DNA from: Bacillota bacterium
Lineage (GTDB): Bacteria; Bacillota; Clostridia; Lachnospirales; Lachnospiraceae
Assembly (NCBI GenBank): GCA_017861355.1
Contig: JAGFXQ010000085.1
Span: 1 to 11,627 of the forward strand
Length of the DNA: 11,627 nucleotides
Direction: 5' to 3'
This document shows positions 5,538 through 11,627 of this stretch, in pieces. The notes beneath the pieces were generated by a model, which saw nothing but the letters and a program-made list of their open reading frames with translations, was not told the DNA's origin and did no database searches. The stretch's first letter is position 1; every line of letters begins with the position of its first letter. The position numbers and the translations under genes were made by a program.

Positions 5538-8324
5538 TTATTGATAATTTCTTTTATTATAGAAAGCGATAAACTCATCTAAGGTGATTGGTTTACTAAA
5601 ATAATAACCCTGAAGCTCGTCGCAACCAACCTCAACCAACTGCTCTGCCTGATCCGGTGTCTCCACACCCTCTGCTAATGTCTTTAGATTTAGTGTCTTT
5701 GCCATAGAAATGATGGAATATGTCAACTTTCTATTTTGAGTTTCATCCATACTGCTGACAAATGCTCGGTCGATTTTCAGATAATCAATTGGTAACCTTG
5801 TCAAATAGCTTAAGGATGAAAATCCTGTTCCAAAGTCATCTAACGCAATCTGAATCCCCAATTCCTTCATTTCCAGCAAATATTCAATCGCCCTATTAAG
5901 ATCATGAATGAACATACTTTCCGTGATCTCCACCACCAATTGGATGTTCTGTAGTGAGTGCTCTTCCAACAATTTACGAAGCAATTGAATGTAATCCTTA
6001 TTCTCAAACTGCTTCACAGATACATTAATGGCTAATTTTATATTGATTCCATGATCCTTCAGTCTTTGATCCATTCGGAATATCTCGGAAGTGAGCCAAT
6101 TACTGATTGGGAGAATCAACCCGTTCTCCTCCGCCGCCGGGATGAACCTTCCGGGAGGAATGACTTCGCTATCTCTATTCCAACGGATTAAAGCTTCTGC
6201 ACCGATAATTGTATATTGATCATTGACAAATGAAATCTGCGGTTGCAGATATAATTCAAATTCATTATTTTGTAGAGCCTGCTTTAGCATAATCTGTAAT
6301 TCAAGCTGCTCATGATTTCTTCGCTCGATTTCGGCGGATGAAAATGCATATTTGCCTCTTCCGGATTCTTTGCTATGGTACATGGCACTATCTGCTTTTC
6401 TGATTAGTCCTTCCATCGTAATGTCATCAATTGGCGCGATAGAAATACCGATGCTGATGCTGGCGGTGATTTCCTTCTCCTTGAGAATAATCGGTTTATT
6501 CACTTCATTAATAATCTGCTCTGCAAGGGAAGCAGCAACTTCGGAACAGTTCTCGTCTTCGATCAGGAGTGTGAATTCATCACCGCCTAATCTTGACAGA
6601 ATATCTTCTTCCCTAATCACAGATTTTATTCTTTTCGTGACTTCAATCAACATTTGATCACCGGTATCATGTCCCAAGGAATCATTAATCAGCTTGAAGT
6701 GGTCAATATCCATATAAATTAATGCAATTTTAGAGTTATTCCTTTTCACATGGCTCAAGGCCGTATTTAGTCGATCATAGAACAAGGTTCGGTTCGGAAT
6801 CCCGGTCAAGGTATCGTAATAAGCCAATAAATGGATATCATGTTCCGCTTTTTTCATTTTAGAGATATCGGATGAGATTCCGATGTAATTTGCAATGGAT
6901 CCATCCGGATGATTGATCGTTGTGACCGTCATCCACTTTGGATAAACTTCTCCCGTTTTTCTCCTATCCCAGATTTCCCCCTCCCAATACCCTTGTGTAG
7001 TAATCTGGTTCCACATGTCTTGATAGTATAGCGCATCATGATAATTTGACTTTAGTATCCTTGGATTGTTCCCAAGAAGCTCATCTCTCGAAAAGCCTGA
7101 CATCTTGGTCATAGCTTCATTCACACGGAGGATTATATTATCTGAATTCGTGATTACGATCCCTTCAATTGCATCATTGATAATTTTATCTGAGATCATC
7201 AGTTCATCATTGAGCTCGATCAGATGATTCAACTGTTCCTTTATTTGTGTCATATCATGTAATAAATAAAGAGTCCCAATTTTCAACCTATCGCCATCAT
7301 AGATTTCTTCCACATTAATCCGGTAATACTTTTTATCACCATCCTGCATAAGCTCTACCGTATTATCATTTGTCGAATCCAGCGGCAACAGCAGATCTTT
7401 CACCTGTGGGATGTGTCTCAGAACCTCATAGATGCTCTTGCCGATCAGCATAGATAAAGAAGCTTCTCTTTTTAATACCGGATCCGCATAGATGCGTATG
7501 AATTCAAGGGCGGTTGGATTCACATCAATAATACATTCATCATTATCCAGAACAAATAATAAATCTTTGATATTTTCGATTACCAGATCTCTGGCATAAG
7601 GTACAATTAATATCTTAGGCAGATGATAGACGCCCCAATAGAATACGACTAAGGTTATCACTATAAAGATGGGGGTTGTATCAACCGGTAAGATAAATAC
7701 TTTTTGTGTAATAAACAGGACATTCATAACCATGGTAGTACTGCAGCCTAAAAATACAAATAAGCTTTGCTTTCGATAAATCATAGGAGATTTTAAGAAT
7801 CTGATCAGCAGCAAATAACAAGAGACTAAAATAATTATATAGGAGTACAATGTATTTATTAGAAAACCAATATTCTTAATATAGGTAAAAATAGGTATTC
7901 CCTGTTTGATCACAACTAGCGGATCAGTAAAAAATGGATAAGGGATATGCCCTGTGAATATGGATAACAAAGAAAGAGCCGGTATAACATAGACAGATAA
8001 TCTCTGCGGTACCCTCATCTTATTATCTTTTTTGACAAAGATTACTGTAGCGATCAGAAGGATCGGTGGAACAAGAATAACACCTATGTATTTCAGTATC
8101 TGAAATAAAAGAATCCACTTAGGCGACGCAACAAAGCTTATCATCTCCATAAGCAACCAGAAAGAAACCAGTAAGGTCATAATGAATAATCTTCTGGATA
8201 TTTGTATTTTACTGCTTTTAGTCAAGAGAAAAGCTAATATCAAACTCATTATAAAACCAACCAAATAAATCAATCCAAAAATCATCGCATTTTTTGTATA
8301 ATATAATACATTATACCCTTTCAT
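5538..8324 (-). CDS. membrane 7TM-PAS-PAS-GGDEF-EAL cyclic-di-GMP synthase/phosphodiesterase
   Basis: A 928-residue integral membrane signalling protein. Residues 12-235 hold about seven hydrophobic segments resembling the N-terminal 7TM sensor region of some histidine kinases. A PAS domain covers about 246-358 and a second PAS/PAC about 380-490 (ending YIGISSDISKMKKAE). The GGDEF domain (about 497-660) keeps an intact Gly580-Gly-Asp-Glu-Phe584 and an inhibitory RxxD site at Arg571-Asp574. The EAL domain (about 680-925) keeps Glu710-Ala-Leu, the INVSVKQF Asn, the VVEITES Glu, Asp829-Asp830 in DDFGTG, the YLKID Lys, AEGVET and LQGYYFSKP. Both halves therefore look catalytically competent: making c-di-GMP from GTP and linearising it to pGpG. 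Which activity dominates is not readable; a GGDEF domain can also serve as a GTP sensor for the EAL domain. Single-gene unit with its own promoter and terminator. No ribosome site precedes the ATG, and an in-frame stop 12 bases upstream excludes an earlier start; Met14 is an alternative. Confidence 0.95.
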   Translation of the reverse strand: MKGYNVLYYTKNAMIFGLIYLVGFIMSLILAFLLTKSSKIQISRRLFIMTLLVSFWLLMEMISFVASPKWILLFQILKYIGVILVPPILLIATVIFVKKDNKMRVPQRLSVYVIPALSLLSIFTGHIPYPFFTDPLVVIKQGIPIFTYIKNIGFLINTLYSYIIILVSCYLLLIRFLKSPMIYRKQSLFVFLGCSTTMVMNVLFITQKVFILPVDTTPIFIVITLVVFYWGVYHLPKILIVPYARDLVIENIKDLLFVLDNDECIIDVNPTALEFIRIYADPVLKREASLSMLIGKSIYEVLRHIPQVKDLLLPLDSTNDNTVELMQDGDKKYYRINVEEIYDGDRLKIGTLYLLHDMTQIKEQLNHLIELNDELMISDKIINDAIEGIVITNSDNIILRVNEAMTKMSGFSRDELLGNNPRILKSNYHDALYYQDMWNQITTQGYWEGEIWDRRKTGEVYPKWMTVTTINHPDGSIANYIGISSDISKMKKAEHDIHLLAYYDTLTGIPNRTLFYDRLNTALSHVKRNNSKIALIYMDIDHFKLINDSLGHDTGDQMLIEVTKRIKSVIREEDILSRLGGDEFTLLIEDENCSEVAASLAEQIINEVNKPIILKEKEITASISIGISIAPIDDITMEGLIRKADSAMYHSKESGRGKYAFSSAEIERRNHEQLELQIMLKQALQNNEFELYLQPQISFVNDQYTIIGAEALIRWNRDSEVIPPGRFIPAAEENGLILPISNWLTSEIFRMDQRLKDHGINIKLAINVSVKQFENKDYIQLLRKLLEEHSLQNIQLVVEITESMFIHDLNRAIEYLLEMKELGIQIALDDFGTGFSSLSYLTRLPIDYLKIDRAFVSSMDETQNRKLTYSIISMAKTLNLKTLAEGVETPDQAEQLVEVGCDELQGYYFSKPITLDEFIAFYNKRNYQ

Positions 8325-8337
8325 GATAATTAACTAT

Positions 8338-8366
8338 ATCATACCAAATCGACAGCATAAATTCAA
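8338..8366 (-). promoter_or_regulatory. promoter of the GGDEF-EAL gene
   Basis: On the minus strand, TTGAAT (8361-8366), a 17-base spacer and TATGAT (8338-8343) form a good sigma-A promoter. Transcription would start near 8331, only about 7 bases before the ATG, giving an almost leaderless message. This fits the absence of a ribosome site. Confidence 0.6.
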
Positions 8367-8375
8367 TAATCGACA
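8347..8375. repeat. 8-bp direct repeat TGTCGATT bracketing the -35 element
   Basis: On the minus strand TGTCGATT occurs at 8375-8368 and again at 8354-8347, a period of 21 bases or two helical turns. One copy lies just upstream of the -35 and one within the spacer, so a bound regulator would contact the same DNA face as RNA polymerase. Candidate operator. Confidence 0.45.
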
Positions 8376-8389
8376 AAAAATTCCTAAAT

Positions 8390-8448
8390 AAAAATCCCGT
8401 TGCTCCACCCAACAAGTAAAGTACATGTCGGGTGAAACTGCGGGATTT
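8390..8448 (-). terminator. Rho-independent terminator after nrdG
   Basis: A long compound hairpin. The outer arms AAATCCCG (8392-8399) and CGGGATTT (8441-8448) enclose a symmetric 6-base internal loop. Inside are CACCC/GGGTG arms (8406-8410, 8430-8434) and a further ACAAGTA/TACATGT stem around AAG. On the minus strand it ends in TTTTT (8394-8390). It starts 14 bases after the nrdG stop. Confidence 0.88.
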
Positions 8449-8462
8449 GTATTATTTGGTTA

Positions 8463-8981
8463 TCATCTCCATAATTGAAGCTCTCCGGTTCTCTTGGAAG
8501 CCTTTACATCGATGATTCTCTGATTTGAACTTCCACGAAACTGTAAGCTGATGTCCTTCAGCTCCTCGACGAATTCACCGTCCACCAATACATCGATGTA
8601 GCTTAGTAACTCATCTGTAGCTTCACAGCGGGCTCTGCTCTCCAGCAATAGCTCGCGTTCATAATCATATCCGGTATAGCACCAGATATCCTTGTTCGGA
8701 TAGATACTTTTCATCTTCTTCACAAGCAGTAACAACACCCGCTGATTCACTGGTTCCAGCGGTTCTCCGCCTAACAGGGACAAACCGGTAATGTAAGTAT
8801 GGGATAAGGCTTCTAGGATTTCCGCTTCCGTCTCTTCGGTAAATAGAGAACCATAATTAAAGTTCCAGGCCTCCGCATTGAAGCATCCCTTACAGTGATG
8901 AGTACAACCGGAGACAAAGAGGGATACTCTTACCCCTGAGCCGTTCGCAATGTCTGTTTTCTTAATCGTTGCATAATTCAT
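8463..8981 (-). CDS. nrdG: anaerobic ribonucleotide reductase activating enzyme NrdG
   Basis: A 172-residue radical-SAM enzyme, normal NrdG length. The [4Fe-4S] cluster motif is Cys26-x3-Cys30-x2-Cys33 (CTHHCKGC), and the AdoMet-contacting GGE motif is at 71-73 (LLGGEPLEP). The opening ANGSGVRVSLFVSGC is typical for the family. NrdG cleaves S-adenosylmethionine reductively to place a glycyl radical on NrdD, an oxygen-sensitive cytosolic step required for deoxyribonucleotide synthesis without oxygen. Its ATG overlaps the nrdD stop codon by one base (TAATG), so translation is probably coupled; the nearest AAAGGG is about 13 bases upstream, rather far for independent initiation. Transcribed with nrdD and closed by a strong terminator. 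Nothing is truncated or odd. Confidence 0.97.
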   Translation of the reverse strand: MNYATIKKTDIANGSGVRVSLFVSGCTHHCKGCFNAEAWNFNYGSLFTEETEAEILEALSHTYITGLSLLGGEPLEPVNQRVLLLLVKKMKSIYPNKDIWCYTGYDYERELLLESRARCEATDELLSYIDVLVDGEFVEELKDISLQFRGSSNQRIIDVKASKRTGELQLWR

Positions 8982-11137
8982 TATAGATGGAGCACCCTTT
9001 CCTTAATCTCCTGAGTTCTCCCCTGATTCCAGAACTGGGTTCCGATATAGCCGCAGGTTCTGCGTGCTACATTTAATTTATCCTGATCCCGGTTACCGCA
9101 TTTAGGGCATTCCCAGACTAACTTACCCTGATCGGAGACAATCTGTATCTCGCCGTTATAGCCACATTCCTGGCAGCAGTCACTCTTGGTGTTCAACTCC
9201 GCATACATGATGTTATCATAGATAAAGCGGATAACCTGTAAAACCGCCGGAATATTATTCTGCATATTCGGAACCTCCACGTAGCTGACTGCTCCACCCG
9301 TAGAAAGGGACTGGAACTGTGCTTCGAATTGGAGCTTTGTAAATGCATCGATTTCTTCCGTAACATGAACATGGTAGCTATTCGTAATATAACTTTTATC
9401 TGTGATATCCTTCACCACGCCAAAACGCTTCTGAAGGCACTTAGCGAATTTATAGGTCGTGCTCTCAATCGGTGAACCATAGATAGCAAAGCCGATGTTG
9501 GTCTCTGCCTTCCAACGATTGCACGCAACATTCATATATTTCATAACATCCAGCGCAAATGTAGTTGCCTGTGGATCGGTATGAGATAATCCGGTCATAT
9601 ACTTAGTACATTCATAGAGTCCTGCATATCCTAAGGATATCGTAGAATAACCGCCATAGAGTAGCTTATCGATGGTCTCCCCTTTGTTCAGGCGAGCCAG
9701 GGCTCCATGCTGCCATAGAATCGGAGCTGCATCCGATAAGGTTCCCTTCAGACGCTTATGACGAACCATAAGAGCTTTGTAGCAAAGCTCCAGTCTCTCA
9801 TCGAAGATCTCCCAGAACTTCTTCTGGTCTCCACCGGAGGATAAAGCTACGTCCACCAGGTTAATGGTTACTACGCCCTGATTAAATCGTCCGTAGAATT
9901 GATATTCTCCGTTCTCATTCTTCCAGGCACTTAAAGCACTGCGACAGCCCATCACCGGGAAACAGTTCCCCTCTTTGAGCTCTTTCATCTTCTTCTCAGA
10001 GATATAATCCGGCACCAGCCTCTTGGTCGTACATTTGGCTGCTAATTCCGTAAGGTAATAGAATTCAGCGCCTTCGGTCACATTATCTTCCTCCAGCACA
10101 TAGATCAGCTTAGGAAATGCAGGAGTAACCCAGATACCAGCTTCATTCATTACGCCCTGATAGCGTTGCTTCAGAGTCTCCTCAATAATCATGGCGAGGT
10201 CTCTCTTCTCGATCTCATTCTTTGCTTCATTCAAATACATGAATACGGTGAGGAACGGAGCCTGTCCGTTCGTGGTCATCAGGGTAATTACCTGATATTG
10301 AATCGTCTGAACACCACGATTGATTTCCTTACGAAGTCTCATCTCAACGATCTTCTCGACCTGCTCCACGGACACAGTACTGCCTAGAATCTCAATCTCC
10401 TCCAGAACCTCCGCATGAATCTTCCTTCTTGATATCTGAACAAAGGGTGCCAAATGGGACAAACTGATGCTTTGTCCGCCGTATTGATTGCTTGCCACCT
10501 GTGCGATAATCTGTGTTGCAATATTACAAGCCGTAGAGAAGCTATGGGGCTTCTCAATCCGGGTCTCACTGATTACTGTCCCGTTCTGAAGCATGTCTTC
10601 CAGATTAACCAGATCACAATTATGCATGTGCTGAGCGAAGTAATCCGTATCATGGAAATGAATGATACCCTCTTCATCGGCTTCTACAATATCCGCCGGT
10701 AGAAGCAATCTTTTGGTGATATCCTTGCTTACTTCACCAGCCATATAATCACGCTGTACGCTGTTGATCGTCGGATTCTTATTGGAGTTTTCCTGCTTTA
10801 CATCCTCATTATTTCCTTCAATCAGAGTCAGAATTCGATTGTCGGTCGTATTCGCCTTACGGATTAATGATCTCTGATAACGGTATTTGACATAACGCTT
10901 CGCCAGATCGAAGGATCCGGTCGCCATAATCTGATCTTCCACCATATCCTGAATCTCTTCCACAGACACAGCTCTGTTTAACTTTTCACATTTATATTCT
11001 ACATATTCGGCAATATTCTTAATCTGTTCATCATTAAGAAATGTCTTATCACCTGATTCGTTTGCTTTCTTTACGGCTGCTATGATCTTCTTTAAGTCAA
11101 AAGCCTCTTCCGCACCATTACGTTTAATTGTTTTCAT
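8981..11137 (-). CDS. nrdD: anaerobic (class III) ribonucleoside-triphosphate reductase NrdD
   Basis: A 718-residue glycyl-radical enzyme that reduces ribonucleoside triphosphates to deoxyribonucleotides under anoxia. Residues 2-95 form one ATP-cone (IKRNG at its start), the allosteric activity switch. The 10-stranded barrel carries candidate active-site cysteines Cys204 (STACNIAT) and Cys398 (PVMGCRS), which by comparison with the phage T4 enzyme match Cys79 and Cys290. Asn419 lies 21 residues after Cys398, the spacing of T4 Asn311, which is linked to formate as the reductant; this is my inference from memory. The C-terminus has a four-Cys zinc site (CQECGYNG and CPKCGNRD) and the radical Gly696 in RRTCGYIG. 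GGAGGAGAAGGA precedes the ATG. It forms an operon with nrdG. The upstream region contains a TATAAT promoter and a likely NrdR operator. Confidence 0.98.
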   Translation of the reverse strand: MKTIKRNGAEEAFDLKKIIAAVKKANESGDKTFLNDEQIKNIAEYVEYKCEKLNRAVSVEEIQDMVEDQIMATGSFDLAKRYVKYRYQRSLIRKANTTDNRILTLIEGNNEDVKQENSNKNPTINSVQRDYMAGEVSKDITKRLLLPADIVEADEEGIIHFHDTDYFAQHMHNCDLVNLEDMLQNGTVISETRIEKPHSFSTACNIATQIIAQVASNQYGGQSISLSHLAPFVQISRRKIHAEVLEEIEILGSTVSVEQVEKIVEMRLRKEINRGVQTIQYQVITLMTTNGQAPFLTVFMYLNEAKNEIEKRDLAMIIEETLKQRYQGVMNEAGIWVTPAFPKLIYVLEEDNVTEGAEFYYLTELAAKCTTKRLVPDYISEKKMKELKEGNCFPVMGCRSALSAWKNENGEYQFYGRFNQGVVTINLVDVALSSGGDQKKFWEIFDERLELCYKALMVRHKRLKGTLSDAAPILWQHGALARLNKGETIDKLLYGGYSTISLGYAGLYECTKYMTGLSHTDPQATTFALDVMKYMNVACNRWKAETNIGFAIYGSPIESTTYKFAKCLQKRFGVVKDITDKSYITNSYHVHVTEEIDAFTKLQFEAQFQSLSTGGAVSYVEVPNMQNNIPAVLQVIRFIYDNIMYAELNTKSDCCQECGYNGEIQIVSDQGKLVWECPKCGNRDQDKLNVARRTCGYIGTQFWNQGRTQEIKERVLHL

Positions 11138-11174
11138 AATTTCCTTCTCCTCCGGTACTCTATCTGAGAATTGT

Positions 11175-11203
11175 ATTATAAATCAAACGTAACGAAAATG
11201 CAA
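11175..11203 (-). promoter_or_regulatory. candidate promoter of nrdD-nrdG
   Basis: On the minus strand a perfect TATAAT (11175-11180) is preceded after 17 bases by TTGCAT (11198-11203), a weak -35. The leader would be about 30 bases and hold the ribosome site. A second candidate, TTGTAT (11232-11237), 17 bases, TATGTT (11209-11214), has its -35 inside the first NrdR-like box. Confidence 0.5.
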
Positions 11204-11231
11204 TCCGGAACATACCATTTTTTAATTTTTC

Positions 11232-11278
11232 ATACAAAATATAGTACATAAATTCATAACGGATACGTCATATTGTGA
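11232..11278. promoter_or_regulatory. candidate tandem NrdR boxes upstream of nrdD
   Basis: Two 16-base sites (11232-11247 and 11263-11278) resemble the NrdR box with core CWATATATWG. The first core, CAAAATATAG (11235-11244), matches 9 of 10 positions; the second, CGTCATATTG (11266-11275), matches 7 of 10. The cores are 31 bases apart, leaving 15 bases between boxes, the known spacing of paired NrdR sites (three helical turns). NrdR represses ribonucleotide reductase operons when dATP is high. Match and position are seen; binding is inferred. Confidence 0.5.
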
Positions 11279-11354
11279 TTATTACATATAATGGTGAGGT
11301 AAAGGATCTCTATGAAAAGTGAATTCATCCGTAATTTTCTATGGATTCCCAACA

Positions 11355-11388
11355 AAGAAGGTGCTGATATAAAGTTCATATCAACACC
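11355..11388 (-). terminator. probable terminator of the gene at the right edge
   Basis: Arms 11360-11370 and 11378-11388 pair over 11 positions around a 7-base loop. The only non-Watson-Crick pair becomes a U·G wobble when read on the minus strand but a C·A mismatch on the plus strand, so the RNA is a minus-strand transcript. The following TTCTTTGTT is only moderately U-rich. It lies about 55 bases after the stop of the upstream gene. Confidence 0.6.
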
Positions 11389-11443
11389 TCTTCAATAGCA
11401 TAATATATTATTGAGTAAAGCACATTTTAACATTATGGAAAAA

Positions 11444-11627
11444 TTATTTCAAAGCAGCCATCGCTTCTTTTTCCGTATCATGGTAAATAAACTTATATAA
11501 TTCAATTCGGTTGGTATCCCAATCCAGCACAATGGGATATGTAATTCCATTATACCTCTTAGGTGCATCGAATTCACCATCCACTGGAATACGGAAGGTA
11601 TCCAGTGAGGTCATTCGGTTCTCAACC
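11444..11627 (-). CDS. C-terminal end of an unidentified protein, possibly LytR-CpsA-Psr family
   Basis: Sixty codons run from the right edge to a TAA at 11444-11446; the N-terminal part lies outside the window. The tail includes TFRIPVDGEFDAPKR, GITYPIVLDWDTNRIELYKFIY and ends EAMAALK. The pattern of RIP-x-DG, a short beta-strand, then D-x-x-x-N-x-x-x-L-x-x-FIY resembles the C-terminal end of clostridial LytR-CpsA-Psr proteins, which attach glycopolymers to peptidoglycan outside the cell. This is a resemblance from memory over a short stretch and the catalytic part is not visible, so the identity is tentative. A hairpin terminator follows, separating it from nrdD. Confidence 0.6.
   Translation of the reverse strand, partial: VENRMTSLDTFRIPVDGEFDAPKRYNGITYPIVLDWDTNRIELYKFIYHDTEKEAMAALK

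Larger units (their letters stand above)
11138..11443. other. 306-bp intergenic region between the right-edge gene and nrdD
   Basis: Contains, in minus-strand order, the hairpin terminator of the upstream gene, the paired NrdR-like boxes, two overlapping promoter candidates and the nrdD ribosome site. A 28-codon plus-strand frame (11312-11398) also lies here, but it overlaps the terminator and is not called a gene. No RNA gene is recognised. Confidence 0.7.

Noticed and set aside
6352..6657. A 101-codon plus-strand frame
   Set aside because: It is antisense to the GGDEF coding segment, which accounts for its open frame.
10384..10569. A 61-codon minus-strand frame inside nrdD, and plus-strand frames at 10166-10702
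   Set aside because: All lie inside the intact nrdD reading frame, which explains the conservation; none has a start signal or a protein-like pattern.
1..11627. CRISPR arrays, tRNA/rRNA genes, insertion sequences and attachment sites
   Set aside because: No regularly spaced repeats, cloverleaf-like sequences, transposase motifs or terminal inverted repeats were seen by eye on either strand.

Overview
The window comes from a low-GC Gram-positive anaerobe, most likely a Clostridia/Lachnospiraceae genome. The grounds are AT-rich spacers, AGGAG-type ribosome binding sites, sigma-A-like promoters, an oxygen-sensitive class III ribonucleotide reductase (nrdD-nrdG), a large membrane GGDEF-EAL protein, and glycan genes of the clostridial/Bacillus eps type. 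All well-supported genes lie on the minus strand, so transcription runs right to left.

Layout in transcription order. (1) 11444-11627 is the C-terminal tail of an unidentified gene, perhaps of the LytR-CpsA-Psr family, followed by a terminator-like hairpin. (2) 8463-11137 is the nrdD-nrdG operon. It has a TATAAT promoter, a likely tandem NrdR operator upstream, a 1-base stop/start overlap, and a long terminator hairpin. (3) 5538-8324 is a 928-residue 7TM-PAS-PAS-GGDEF-EAL c-di-GMP protein. Its promoter is only a few bases from the start codon and its -35 is bracketed by an 8-bp direct repeat; a hairpin terminator follows. (4) 4460-5335 is a tandem GNAT acetyltransferase, then a small DUF2200 protein (3984-4340), then a terminator. 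(5) 1-3725 is the start of a surface-glycan operon that continues beyond the left edge: a NeuD/PglD-type sugar acetyltransferase, a fused phosphoglycosyltransferase-glycosyltransferase, and a partial further glycosyltransferase.

The glycan genes form one logical module. The acetyltransferase probably completes a UDP-amino-sugar. The N-terminal half of the fusion puts the phosphosugar on undecaprenyl phosphate, its C-terminal half adds the second sugar, and the left-edge enzyme would add a later one. The other genes look like ordinary chromosomal neighbours. The c-di-GMP protein is close to the glycan genes, but nothing in the sequence links them directly; no c-di-GMP riboswitch was seen in the glycan leader.

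I found no tRNA, rRNA, CRISPR array, insertion sequence or phage gene. The most interesting points are the enzyme fusion and the architecture of two promoters (the c-di-GMP gene and nrdD). No wholly new multigene system is evident.
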